Part shown: positions 51,976-60,831 of the stretch, in pieces | Position numbering within the stretch: position 1 is the first letter of the stretch | How the letters are laid out: every line of letters begins with the position of its first letter | Assembly (NCBI RefSeq): GCF_035282405.1 | Contig: NZ_JAYKBP010000001.1 | Location: 372,001-436,000 of the forward strand | Length of the DNA: 64,000 nucleotides | Source: Parvimonas sp035282405 | GTDB lineage: Bacteria > Bacillota > Clostridia > Tissierellales > Peptoniphilaceae | Reading direction: 5' to 3' | Position numbers and translations under genes: made by a program | The notes under the pieces: generated by a model | The model's database searches: none | What the model was told of the DNA's origin: nothing | Seen by the model: only the letters and a program-made list of their open reading frames with translations

Positions 51976-53172
51976 CTAGTGATTCAAATATCTAAGTGGA
52001 TCTACTGGTGAGCCGTTATATCTAACTTCAAAGTGTAAATGTGGCCCTGTTGAATTTCCTGTAGAACCTACTAAAGAAATAACTTGTCCTTTACTTACTC
52101 TTTGTCCAGCTTTTACAACTAAGCTTGAATTATGTCCATATACAATAACAATATTATTTGTATATTTAATCATAACAGCATTACCATAACTTCCATTCCA
52201 TCCTGCTGAAATTACTACTCCATCTGTTGCAGAGTACACAGGTGTTCCTGTTGGAGCAGGAATATCAATTCCTCTATGTCTTTCTCCACCACTACCAATT
52301 GGTGCATTTCTCCATCCAAATGGACTTGAAATTCTATAATATCCCTTCAACGGCCACATCATTTCTCCATTTGAAGGACGTGCATCTATTTTACCGTCAT
52401 CAATATCTTTTTGAATTTTTCTTTCGTTTATTCCTCTTAGAATATCTGCTTTTACTTTTTCTTCAAAACTTATATTTGCATTTAAATTTTTAACTTTACT
52501 TTGTAATTGGTCAATTTCAGATTTTGTATACTCTATATTTTGTTCCAATTTTGCTATAAGTTGTTTGTTTTTTTCAACTTCTTCAGTATAAGCTTGATAC
52601 TTTATTTCCATTTCTTTTTTCTTAACTACTTTTTCTTCTTTTCTTGATTCAAGTTCTTCTTTTTCTGCTACTAAGGCAAGTTTATCATTTTTCAAACTTG
52701 TAATTAATTTTTTATCATAATCAGCAATTGATTGCATCATAAAATATCTTGAAATAAAATCTCCTATACTAGATGAAGAAAACAGAACTTCAATAGAGCT
52801 TAAATCTCTATTACCATACATAACACGAACTCTCTTTTTAAATAGTTCTTGTTTTTCAGTAATTCTATCTTCTAAAATTGATATTTTTTCTTTAGAAACT
52901 TGAATTTCTTCAGAAATCTTATTAATCATATCTTCTAACTCTGTAAGATCTTTATCCAATTGGTCAATATTTTTTTGTTTTTCAACAATTTCTTTGAATG
53001 CTGTATCTTTTTCAGTAGTCATATCATTAATAGATTTTTTCTTGTTTTCTAGATTTTTTTCTTGATTTTTTTTCTCTTTCTTTAGATTGTCTACTTTATC
53101 AGCATAAGAAATCACACCTGAACCAAGCATTGAAAGCATAAGTATCAACGCTACAAATCTTCTCTTTTTCAT
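51976..53172 (-). CDS. Coiled-coil M23 peptidase, EnvC/PcsB-like murein hydrolase activator
   Basis: 398 aa secreted protein. Signal peptide (about 5-25, ending at SYA), a long coiled coil (about 27-255) and a C-terminal M23 LytM domain with HRGIDIP, AMIKY-type strand and HLHFEV metal residues near 300-390. FtsEX normally controls such proteins: EnvC in diderms, PcsB in streptococci. The gene directly follows ftsX, so it is probably its target. The metal-binding His and Asp appear intact (HRGIDI, GPHLHFE), so it could be an active hydrolase. ATG at 53172 with AGGAGG 6 nt upstream. Confidence 0.93.
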   Translation of the reverse strand: MKKRRFVALILMLSMLGSGVISYADKVDNLKKEKKNQEKNLENKKKSINDMTTEKDTAFKEIVEKQKNIDQLDKDLTELEDMINKISEEIQVSKEKISILEDRITEKQELFKKRVRVMYGNRDLSSIEVLFSSSSIGDFISRYFMMQSIADYDKKLITSLKNDKLALVAEKEELESRKEEKVVKKKEMEIKYQAYTEEVEKNKQLIAKLEQNIEYTKSEIDQLQSKVKNLNANISFEEKVKADILRGINERKIQKDIDDGKIDARPSNGEMMWPLKGYYRISSPFGWRNAPIGSGGERHRGIDIPAPTGTPVYSATDGVVISAGWNGSYGNAVMIKYTNNIVIVYGHNSSLVVKAGQRVSKGQVISLVGSTGNSTGPHLHFEVRYNGSPVDPLRYLNH

Positions 53173-53182
53173 ATACAACCTC

Positions 53183-54079
53183 CTATACATTCATATACTT
53201 TCTACTTGAAAATATTGATGCTAATATTCCAATGCCCATACCTATTATAAAATAAGAAATAGCTATATAAATTCCAAAAACATTAACAGGCAAAAAATAA
53301 TTAGAGAATATACCACCTATTCCCCAAGCAAAACTCTCATAAACATACTTATAAGCAAAGAAAATAATTGCAAAAGATATTCCTGCACCAAGTCCTCCGA
53401 GCAAAATACCTTCAACAATAAACGGACCCGTAATACTCATATTCGTAGCACCAATATATTTCTTTATACTTATTTCTTTCTTTCTTGCAATAACTGTCAA
53501 TTTTATAGTTATAGACATTATAAAGAAACTTACTAACAGTAATACTCCAACCAATGTAATTCCTACATATTTAACTATCTCTGATACTTTTGCAATCTTT
53601 TCAACAATATCTTTATAATAAACAACTTTTTCCACATCTTTAATATTATAAATACTAGATGCAACAGCATTTGAATTTTCTATATTTTCAACTTTTAACT
53701 CATAACTTTCAGGCAGTGCTGATTCCATTCCGTCTAATAAAAATGCATTTTCCTTCCATTGTGCTTTCATCTTTGCAAGAGCTTGTTCTTTTGAAACATA
53801 ATTTACAGATTTTACATTTTCAATTTTTTGCAATTCTTCTTTTATTTTTAAAACTCTGTCGGATGTAACTTCGGGTGTCAAAAGAACGTCTATTTGATCA
53901 ACTTTGGTCTTCATATCTTCTACTATATTATTAGCCACAAAAACTCCAAAAGTAATCCCGCCAAGAATTAAAAGCATTGAACAAATTGAAACTATCGACG
54001 CAACACCCATGGATTTATTTCTCCAAATACCAACCAAGCCTTCTCCTATCGCAGAAAAAAATCTTCTAATTGAACTCAT
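53183..54079 (-). CDS. ftsX: Cell division ABC permease FtsX
   Basis: 298 aa with four membrane segments (about 20-45, 165-190, 220-245, 270-290) and one large external loop (about 50-160) that contacts the hydrolase. The FtsX core reads RRKEISIKKYIGAT-like (ARKKEISIKKYIGATN) near residue 200. ATG at 54079 with GGAGG 8 nt upstream, overlapping ftsE by 14 nt. Confidence 0.95.
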   Translation of the reverse strand: MSSIRRFFSAIGEGLVGIWRNKSMGVASIVSICSMLLILGGITFGVFVANNIVEDMKTKVDQIDVLLTPEVTSDRVLKIKEELQKIENVKSVNYVSKEQALAKMKAQWKENAFLLDGMESALPESYELKVENIENSNAVASSIYNIKDVEKVVYYKDIVEKIAKVSEIVKYVGITLVGVLLLVSFFIMSITIKLTVIARKKEISIKKYIGATNMSITGPFIVEGILLGGLGAGISFAIIFFAYKYVYESFAWGIGGIFSNYFLPVNVFGIYIAISYFIIGMGIGILASIFSSRKYMNV

Positions 54080-54755
54080 CGAAATAACCTCCACGTTCTT
54101 CGTCATTAATCATTTCTCCATGGTTCATACTGATAACTCTCTTTTTGAGCTTGTTAACTATATCTTTATCATGAGTAGAAACAATTACCGTTGTTCCTTT
54201 GGCATTTACATCCAAAAGCAACTTCATTATATCTTCTGAAGTATTTGGATCTAAATTTCCTGTAGGCTCATCAGCTATTAAATATTTCGGCCTATTTACA
54301 ATTGCTCTAGCAATACAAACCCTTTGTTGTTCTCCACCAGATAGTTGATTTGGGAAAGAATTCGCTCTTTCTGATAAACCAACCAGTTCCAAAAGTTCCT
54401 TAACTCTTCTATTTATTTCTCTTTTTGAAACTCCTAGAATTTGTAGTGGATACTTTATATTATCAAAAACTGTCTTTCCTTCTAATAATCTAAAGTCCTG
54501 AAAAACAATACCCATCTTTTTTCTAAGATGAGGTATTTTTCTATTTCTTAATTTAACTATATCAATATCATCAACTATTATTTCACCTGATGTAGGTTTT
54601 ACTTCTCTTAAAAGCATCTTTATAATACTTGTTTTACCAGCTCCACTGGCTCCTATTAGAAATACAAACTCTCCATCTTCAACCCTAAAACTCAAATCTT
54701 TCAGGGCACAAACGTCATTTTTATATATTTTAGTTACTTCTATAAATTCTAACAA
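54066..54755 (-). CDS. ftsE: Cell division ABC ATPase FtsE
   Basis: 229 aa. Walker A GASGAGKTSI near residue 35, VFQDFRLLEGKTVFDN, signature LSGGEQQRVCIARAI, Walker B LIADEPTGNLD and the switch His in VSTHDKDIV. The start is TTG at 54755 with AGGTG 6 nt upstream. It powers wall-hydrolase activation at the septum with FtsX. Confidence 0.97.
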   Translation of the reverse strand: MLEFIEVTKIYKNDVCALKDLSFRVEDGEFVFLIGASGAGKTSIIKMLLREVKPTSGEIIVDDIDIVKLRNRKIPHLRKKMGIVFQDFRLLEGKTVFDNIKYPLQILGVSKREINRRVKELLELVGLSERANSFPNQLSGGEQQRVCIARAIVNRPKYLIADEPTGNLDPNTSEDIMKLLLDVNAKGTTVIVSTHDKDIVNKLKKRVISMNHGEMINDEERGGYFDEFN

Positions 54756-54795
54756 AATATCACCTCAAATAAATTTCTAACTAATCGATAGTACT

Positions 54796-54804
54796 ATTAT
54801 ATCA
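54796..54804 (-). promoter_or_regulatory. Candidate extended -10 promoter of ftsE
   Basis: TGATATAAT on the minus strand (54796-54804), about 40 nt before the TTG start. The -35 region is not clear. Confidence 0.4.
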
Positions 54805-54893
54805 TAAAATTTATAAAAAGTAGTAAAAAAACCAAAAAAGTTACAAAATAATGACAAAAATATTACAAAAACTTAATAAATCTTTGTTTTATT

Positions 54894-56558
54894 TTATTTA
54901 TTATCAAAATAATATAGAACTGAACGTCCTGTTTTAAACTTATTTAACTTGTCAAAAAAGTCCAAATAATTATTATAATCAAACAACTTTATCCTTTTCT
55001 TTATTTTTTGTAAAACATCATTAGTAACACTGAATTCATCAATTCCCAGTAAAATTAAAAGTTCAACAGCATCCAACTCACTTGCAAAGTTTCCACACAT
55101 TGAAACAATTTTTCCGTTTCTATGAGCAATATCTACTACACGATTAATTGAGCGAATAACCGAAGGATGATAGCAATCATAGAGTTGTTGCATCTTAGAA
55201 TTTTCTCTATCACAAGCTAACATATATTGAACTAAATCATTTGTTCCAATACTTACAAAATCAACCTCTTTAACCAAGATATCAAAAAGAAACACCGATG
55301 CAGGAGTTTCTATCATAATTCCAAATTCAATATTTTCATCAAAATCGACTTTTTCTTCTCTCAATTCATCTTTAATTTTTAAAATTTCATTTTTTATCCA
55401 CAAAACCTCTTCAAGTGTTGTTATCATGGGAATCATAATTTTTACATTTCCAAAAGCTGAAGCTCTTAGAATTGCTCTTAAATGCTTTCTTAATTCTTTA
55501 TAAAATTCTTTATATATTCTAAAACCTCTAAGACCCAAGAAAGGATTTTTTTCCTCATCAAGTCTAAAAAATTTTGATTTTTTATCTGCTCCAATATCAA
55601 AAGTTCTAATTACAATAGGTTTTTCTGTACTTTGTGCAAGCTTTTTAAAAATCTCAAATTGATATTCTTCTGTTGGAGATTCATCAGACATATATAAAAA
55701 TTCTGTTCTAAATAATCCACAGCCGTCTGTACCATTATTCAAAGATACTTCAAACTCTTCAAAACTTGAAATATTACTACAAACCCTTACATATCTATTG
55801 TTTTTTGTCCTAACAATATTAGTATCTAAAAATTCTTTTTGAGATGCTTTTAATGATTTTTTATATGAATTAACAGTGTCTCCATCAGGATTTATAATCA
55901 ACTTTTCTTGATCACAATCCAGAATACAATCAAAACTTTTATTTTTTAACTCTTGAAAATCCAATGAATTACAAATTATATAAGGAATTTGTAAGTTTTT
56001 AGCATACAAAGAAGCATGTGAGGTTTTTCCACCATTTTTTGAAACTATTCCTATTAATTGATCTTTATACTTATCAATTAGTTTTGGAGATAAATTTTCA
56101 GTAAAAAGAATAAATTTATTTTCATAAATTTTAATTTCCTCAACTGATGTTAAAGTCCTAATAAATTCTTCTTGAATCGAAATATAATCATAAATTCTGT
56201 CTCTCATATAGTCAGAATCAAGACTATTTAATTCATAACAAATATGACTGAATGTCTCTTCTATTGATTTTTCTAAAGATTTATTTTCAGTCAATATTTT
56301 ATTTTTTACCGTATCTTTTAAGAATGGATCATCTATCAATTCAATATGAACATTTAATAAATTTTCTAGTTTTTCATCCTCGTCCATTATTCTATCCGAT
56401 TCTAAAAAACCTGATAATAAACTTTCAAATCTTAAAAGTTCTTTTTCTTTTTCATTATCAAGAATTTTATCTTGAATAAAAATCTTTTCATAAAATAATG
56501 TAACAGCTTTGCCATATGCTATTCCGTCAGAAACGGAAAATCCATCATATATTCTCAT
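54894..56558 (-). CDS. ptsI: Phosphoenolpyruvate-protein phosphotransferase (PTS enzyme I)
   Basis: 554 aa. N-terminal HPr-binding and phosphohistidine domain with the active His in NGGKTSHASLYAKN near residue 190, and the PEP-binding barrel with GLFRTEFLYMSDE near 283, GTNDLVQYMLACDR near 450 and a Cys in VSMCGNFASE near 490. It passes phosphate from PEP to HPr. A hairpin separates it from ptsH. Start has GGTGGAG 4 nt upstream. Confidence 0.96.
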   Translation of the reverse strand: MRIYDGFSVSDGIAYGKAVTLFYEKIFIQDKILDNEKEKELLRFESLLSGFLESDRIMDEDEKLENLLNVHIELIDDPFLKDTVKNKILTENKSLEKSIEETFSHICYELNSLDSDYMRDRIYDYISIQEEFIRTLTSVEEIKIYENKFILFTENLSPKLIDKYKDQLIGIVSKNGGKTSHASLYAKNLQIPYIICNSLDFQELKNKSFDCILDCDQEKLIINPDGDTVNSYKKSLKASQKEFLDTNIVRTKNNRYVRVCSNISSFEEFEVSLNNGTDGCGLFRTEFLYMSDESPTEEYQFEIFKKLAQSTEKPIVIRTFDIGADKKSKFFRLDEEKNPFLGLRGFRIYKEFYKELRKHLRAILRASAFGNVKIMIPMITTLEEVLWIKNEILKIKDELREEKVDFDENIEFGIMIETPASVFLFDILVKEVDFVSIGTNDLVQYMLACDRENSKMQQLYDCYHPSVIRSINRVVDIAHRNGKIVSMCGNFASELDAVELLILLGIDEFSVTNDVLQKIKKRIKLFDYNNYLDFFDKLNKFKTGRSVLYYFDNK

Positions 56559-56569
56559 AATACTCCACC

Positions 56570-56594
56570 AAAAAAGCTTCTCTTTTGAGAAGCT
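56570..56594 (-). terminator. Intercistronic terminator/attenuator between ptsH and ptsI
   Basis: AGCTTCTC/GAGAAGCT, 4-nt loop, with TTTTTT following on the minus strand; ptsI starts 12 nt later. It should make ptsH mRNA more abundant than ptsI. Confidence 0.8.
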
Positions 56595-56604
56595 ATCCTT
56601 AAAA

Positions 56605-56865
56605 TTAATCAGCTAAATTTTCTATGAAGTTTACAACTTCTCCTAAAGTTTTCTCTTCATTTTCCCCATCAACTCTCAATGTTATTTCCATTCCCTTAGA
56701 AATACCTAAACTCATAACATTAAAAATACTTTTCGCATCTGCAACCTTGTTATCTAAAATAATTTCAATACTCTCATCAAATTTCTTAACAAATTGAACT
56801 AAAGATGCAGCAGGTCTTGCATGTAATCCTGTTTCATTTTTTATTATAACGTTTTTTTCAATCAT
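56605..56865 (-). CDS. ptsH: PTS phosphocarrier protein HPr
   Basis: 86 aa. The active-site His15 is in TGLHARPAASLV; the regulatory Ser46 of Firmicutes is in DAKSIFNVMSLG, so catabolite control by HPr kinase is possible. AGGAGG before the ATG. First gene of ptsH-ptsI. Confidence 0.97.
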   Translation of the reverse strand: MIEKNVIIKNETGLHARPAASLVQFVKKFDESIEIILDNKVADAKSIFNVMSLGISKGMEITLRVDGENEEKTLGEVVNFIENLAD

Positions 56866-56905
56866 AATAAGCCTCCTAAGTTTCTCATATTTAAACTACA
56901 TATAT

Positions 56906-56934
56906 ATTTTACCATTATTGTTTAAACAATTCAA
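56906..56934 (-). promoter_or_regulatory. Candidate promoter of ptsH with an embedded palindrome
   Basis: TTGAAT (56929-56934) and TGGTAAAAT with TAAAAT at 56906-56911, 17-nt spacer. The spacer holds the perfect palindrome ATTGTTTAAACAAT (56917-56930), a possible repressor site. The remaining 56935-57071 is AT-rich with the palindrome AAAAACGTTTTT at 56955-56966. Confidence 0.5.
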
Positions 56935-57071
56935 TAGTTTTATCAAAAATTTTTAAAAACGTTTTTCATAATTGTTAAATTAATTTAGTATGTAATTTTT
57001 TACATAAAATATAATAAAATTCATAAAAAAATCTATATTAATAAATTTTAATATTGTTAAAAACATCTATC

Positions 57072-57119
57072 AAAAAAAGACTTCAAATAATTAATCTTTT
57101 TATTAAAAATTTGAAGTCT
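57072..57119 (-). terminator. Terminator of the four-gene ACAD-like operon
   Basis: AGACTTCAAAT/ATTTGAAGTCT with a 20-nt AT-rich loop and TTTTTTT on the minus strand, 13 nt after the last stop. Confidence 0.85.
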
Positions 57120-57132
57120 ATTATTAATATTT

Positions 57133-57600
57133 TTATAAAATTGAAATAAATCTTATATTAATATTCATTACATCCTTGAGTGTATTATAAATAAAACAAC
57201 TATTCAAAGATTTCTTACAAAAATCAAATAACTCATCATCTTCAAGATCTGAAAATAAATATACTATGATATCACAACTATCAATTTTAGCTTCCTCTGA
57301 ATAGCCTTTAACAGCTAATATTGTCAGTGGATTTTTTAATTTTATTTTAATTTTTCCCTCAATATCCTCTAATTTTATATTAAGTTTTTTTGAAACAAAA
57401 ATTAAATTATGAATTATCCCCGAAATAATTGAGCTTGCAAAATAATTAAAAGAAGTTTTATTACTATCTTCTACATCAAAACTTATCTGAGAATTCACTT
57501 CAATAAAATCTTTTTCTGTAAAAACTTTTACAACATCGTTATAACTTAAAATAGCCCTGTAAGAAGCATCATAATTATATGATTCATATAAACTACTCAT
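57133..57600 (-). CDS. Unknown protein, possible OsmC-fold
   Basis: 155 aa soluble protein. A long helix-like segment (NYFASSIISGIIHNLIFVSKK, split near residue 60), a beta pair and a C-terminal SCFIYNTLKDVMNINIRF resemble the OsmC/Ohr outline, where the second catalytic Cys stands before xxxxNTL. The first Cys position is not seen, so peroxidase function is doubtful. It overlaps the MetE-like gene by 8 nt and is the last gene of the operon. This family call is weak; treat as unknown if a search disagrees. Confidence 0.5.
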   Translation of the reverse strand: MSSLYESYNYDASYRAILSYNDVVKVFTEKDFIEVNSQISFDVEDSNKTSFNYFASSIISGIIHNLIFVSKKLNIKLEDIEGKIKIKLKNPLTILAVKGYSEEAKIDSCDIIVYLFSDLEDDELFDFCKKSLNSCFIYNTLKDVMNINIRFISIL

Positions 57601-58774
57601 ACATTTCCCTTAAAGCATTTTTAGCTATTTGTAATTGTTCCAACTTCTTTTCAATTATTTCAAATGTACTTACAGGTCTATTTGAAAAAGTAGCAAAGCC
57701 ACAATCGGGATTTAACCAAAGTCTTTCTTTAGATATAAATTTCAACGCTTCTCTAGCTCTATCAATTATTGATTGTGCTGTTTCAATAATGTCTGTCCTA
57801 GGATTTATAACTCCAAGTGCAAGAATTGAATTTTCTTTGATTTTTTCACTTGATAATAAAGAATCAAGTTCTCCTGCACGAGGAGTCGAAAATTCAAGTG
57901 CCAAAATATTTGGAGATGTTTCTTCAAAAAGAGGAACAAGAGGTGTATATGGTCCTTCAAGCAAAATACTCTCATCCTTACTCCAGTTTCCTCTACAAAC
58001 ATGAAGTGAACTAAGTATAGGTTTATCTTTCATATAATCCATAACACATTTTATTAAATTAGTAGCAAATATTAATTCCTCTGTAGGATCCTTTCTTTCA
58101 GAAAGAGCAGCACACATAAAAGATCTTGTTTTTCCTTCAGAAAAAACAACTTCTGTAAGTACAGGCTCATCGAACTGGATTATATCAACACCAGCTTCTA
58201 TTAAATTGTCAATCTCTTGTTTTAAAATTTTTACTACATCTTTACCTAATTCTTCTTTGCTATTATAAAATTTTTTACTAAGAGCAGGAAGCCACATAGA
58301 TCTTGTCATAAGATAGGGACCCGGAAGTGTTGCTTTTACAGAAGAAGTTGTAATTTTTTTCAAGAATTTTATCTCATCGGAAACTAAACTTTTATTATAT
58401 TTCAAAACACCGTTACAAATAGCATTTTTTATACTAACAGATGGAACATCAAGTGTTTCCAAGATTTGTTCGAACGCCTGTTTATCGTCTATATATTCAA
58501 GCATATCACCCATATTCATCATAACAACTCCATCTATCCTATCTGCTACAAAAGAAACATAATTATCTCTTGCCAATTCTCCATTAGTTATTATATCTAT
58601 TGAATATTTTTCTTGAAGTTTAACCAATTTTTCCGTTTCGATTTTTATTAATTCATCATATTCCTTTTTGAAATCTACATCAGATTTTAATCTTCTCTTC
58701 AAAGCCATTATCTCTTTACTTCTTGGCAGACTTCCTATAAGAGAAGTTGTAAATGGTTTAAAAGTTTTTTTCAT
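57593..58774 (-). CDS. MetE-core-like methionine synthase (cobalamin-independent, C-terminal domain only)
   Basis: 393 aa, corresponding to the C-terminal catalytic barrel of MetE without the N-terminal half. Zinc ligands are visible as His and Cys in SSLHVCRGNW near residue 257, Glu in ALEFSTPRAGE near 298 and Cys in NPDCGFATF near 352. DIIQFDEPVLTE near 200 binds substrate. Such core proteins are thought to use other methyl donors than polyglutamyl folates. It follows the PhnD-like gene after 7 nt. Confidence 0.85.
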   Translation of the reverse strand: MKKTFKPFTTSLIGSLPRSKEIMALKRRLKSDVDFKKEYDELIKIETEKLVKLQEKYSIDIITNGELARDNYVSFVADRIDGVVMMNMGDMLEYIDDKQAFEQILETLDVPSVSIKNAICNGVLKYNKSLVSDEIKFLKKITTSSVKATLPGPYLMTRSMWLPALSKKFYNSKEELGKDVVKILKQEIDNLIEAGVDIIQFDEPVLTEVVFSEGKTRSFMCAALSERKDPTEELIFATNLIKCVMDYMKDKPILSSLHVCRGNWSKDESILLEGPYTPLVPLFEETSPNILALEFSTPRAGELDSLLSSEKIKENSILALGVINPRTDIIETAQSIIDRAREALKFISKERLWLNPDCGFATFSNRPVSTFEIIEKKLEQLQIAKNALREMYE

Positions 58775-58781
58775 CTCATAC

Positions 58782-59603
58782 CTACTTATAAAAAGTTTCT
58801 AAAAAATTAATATATTCATTTGCATTTTTAATTTGTTCAAATCCTGTTGTTCGACCAATAACCCACTTTTTTAGCCCTTCCATATCCATCATTTCTTTAT
58901 GTTCAGGGTTATTGTAATCCATTTTGTGTAAAATTTTTGCAAACATTTCAAATTTTTCAACTTTAAGATCAGGTCTTCCTGAAAAAATGCAATGATCAAA
59001 AAACGGAGTTTTATAAATTATATCAACTTGATTTTTATCAATAGTTCCGTCTTGTATCCATGCATCATAATTCAAATCCAACATCCAAGTAGCATCAACT
59101 TCGCCATTAAGCATAGCTTTTGCTGAATCCAATTCTCCACCGACATGATCTCCATAAAGTCCAATTCCTATATCAAATCTTTTTTCAACATAATCTTTAT
59201 TAAATTCAAGACCATGTTGATATAAATTATATATAGGTATAAGTCTGGCTTGAGGAGAATCAATAGCACCAAAGCCTATTATTTTTCCCTTTAAATCTTC
59301 TATAGATTTTATATTTGAAGATTTTTTTACAACCAAATAAGTTGAACGATCATTATCTGTATCTCTCATAGAACCATTTAGTGCTTTCCCATTAGTTCTT
59401 AAATTAGCATCTAACCACGCAAGAGGAGAATTCCAAGCAACATCAATTTCTCCTTTCATAAGTCCGTCAACTTGTGATCTATAGTCTTTATAATAAATAG
59501 GTTCAATTTCAAAACCTTCTCCTTTAAAGAAATCAGCGATTATTCCCCAAATAACGGTTACTCTAGGTGCATAAACTACTGCACCGACTTTTAATTTATT
59601 CAT
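58782..59603 (-). CDS. PhnD/SsuA-like substrate-binding protein without signal peptide
   Basis: 273 aa. A periplasmic-binding fold close to PhnD: GAVVYAPRVTVIWGIIADFF at the start, IDVAWNSPLAWLDA near residue 60, DLKGKIIGFGAIDSPQARL near 105 and GEVDATWMLDLNYDAW near 180. No signal peptide or lipobox precedes it: MNKLKVGAVVYAPR starts directly with the fold, with GGAGG 7 nt upstream. No ABC permease or ATPase lies nearby. It is probably cytosolic and may sense or hold a sulphur or phosphorus compound for its neighbours. Confidence 0.8.
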   Translation of the reverse strand: MNKLKVGAVVYAPRVTVIWGIIADFFKGEGFEIEPIYYKDYRSQVDGLMKGEIDVAWNSPLAWLDANLRTNGKALNGSMRDTDNDRSTYLVVKKSSNIKSIEDLKGKIIGFGAIDSPQARLIPIYNLYQHGLEFNKDYVEKRFDIGIGLYGDHVGGELDSAKAMLNGEVDATWMLDLNYDAWIQDGTIDKNQVDIIYKTPFFDHCIFSGRPDLKVEKFEMFAKILHKMDYNNPEHKEMMDMEGLKKWVIGRTTGFEQIKNANEYINFLETFYK

Positions 59604-59676
59604 ATATGTTCCTCCTATTTTGTAAATATTTAAGATAAATCTAAGCAAAAAAGCTTATTTATTAAAAAATTAAAAT

Positions 59677-60804
59677 TTAGATTAAAGGTAATCCTAAAAG
59701 AGCTCTTCCTAACCAAAGAATCAAAACATCAACACTTGGCGCCATAATTTGTCCTGCATAAGAATCCCTTAAAAGTCTTTCCATTATTCCCATTTTATTA
59801 TAAGCTTTTCCTCCACCAACTCTCATTCCTAATCTCGCAACTTCAATAGCAGCCTCTGACGCAAAAATTCTAGCTGATATAATTTTCACTATAGCATCAC
59901 TCTCTCCAGCATCAGCAGCTCTGGCTGCTTCTTTTGTTCCTAAGATTGCAGCATTAGTTTGAGAATATATTCTTGAAATATGTGTTTGTACAGTTTCATA
60001 TTCTGCAAGTTTAGAACCAAAAGTATGTTTCCTATTTGTTGCATGACTTAACGCTTCTGAAAGAACAGCTTCACAAACACCTGTATAAACTGAAGCTAAA
60101 CCTGTAATAAAGAAAGGTGCAACAACTTCAAAAATATGAGTCATAGCATCTCCAATTTTACCTATTCTATATGATTTCGACAAATGAGCATCTACAAATT
60201 CCATAGGACAAGAAACATTTCCTCTCATTCCTAAACCTTGCCATTCGCTTTGCTTAAATTCAACACCTTCAGTTTCAATAGGAACAATCCAGTTATCAAT
60301 TCCTTCACCTGATTCTGAAGAAGAAAGCAATAGATAATAAGAAGCTTGTCCAGCAGATGTAACCATACTCTTTGTTCCATTTAAAATTACTTCTTTCTCA
60401 TTAAACTCAGCTTTAATATCAGGTCGATAAAAATTTGTCCCTGATCCAAACTCTGAATAAGCAAATCCTAAAAACTTATTATTTTCAACAACATCTTTAA
60501 CAATTTTGCTTTTTAGCTCATCGCTAGCATATTTCAAAACAATACTTAAACAAACATTATGCATCATATAACAAAGTCCGGCTGTTGCGCTACTTTTAGC
60601 AAAAGCCATACATGCTTCAGAATGCTCTGTCATTCCTTTTCCTAATCCCCCAAGTTCAGTAGGAATCATCAATTTGAAATATCCAGCTTTTCCCATTTCT
60701 TTAAAAGATTCAACAGGAAATTCCATCTTTTCATCAATCTCTTTTGCATAAGGCAAAATATGTTCTTTAGCAAATAATAATGCATCTTCATAAAACTTAC
60801 TCAT
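59677..60804 (-). CDS. Acyl-CoA dehydrogenase-like flavoprotein lacking the catalytic Glu
   Basis: 375 aa. N-terminal helical domain (1-115), the FAD-binding beta domain (FAYSEFGSGTNFYRPDIKAE, GTKSMVTSAGQASYY, WQGLGMRGNVS) and a C-terminal helical domain. The site of the catalytic Glu in classical dehydrogenases (YEGT) reads Tyr349-Ala350-Gly351-Gln352 in RDSYAGQIMAPS, so it lacks that base. It may be a monooxygenase of the DszC/SfnC type or use a different base. ATG at 60804 with GGAGG 5 nt upstream. First gene of the operon. Confidence 0.85.
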   Translation of the reverse strand: MSKFYEDALLFAKEHILPYAKEIDEKMEFPVESFKEMGKAGYFKLMIPTELGGLGKGMTEHSEACMAFAKSSATAGLCYMMHNVCLSIVLKYASDELKSKIVKDVVENNKFLGFAYSEFGSGTNFYRPDIKAEFNEKEVILNGTKSMVTSAGQASYYLLLSSSESGEGIDNWIVPIETEGVEFKQSEWQGLGMRGNVSCPMEFVDAHLSKSYRIGKIGDAMTHIFEVVAPFFITGLASVYTGVCEAVLSEALSHATNRKHTFGSKLAEYETVQTHISRIYSQTNAAILGTKEAARAADAGESDAIVKIISARIFASEAAIEVARLGMRVGGGKAYNKMGIMERLLRDSYAGQIMAPSVDVLILWLGRALLGLPLI

Positions 60805-60831
60805 ACTAACCTCCAATTTTAAAATATAAAC

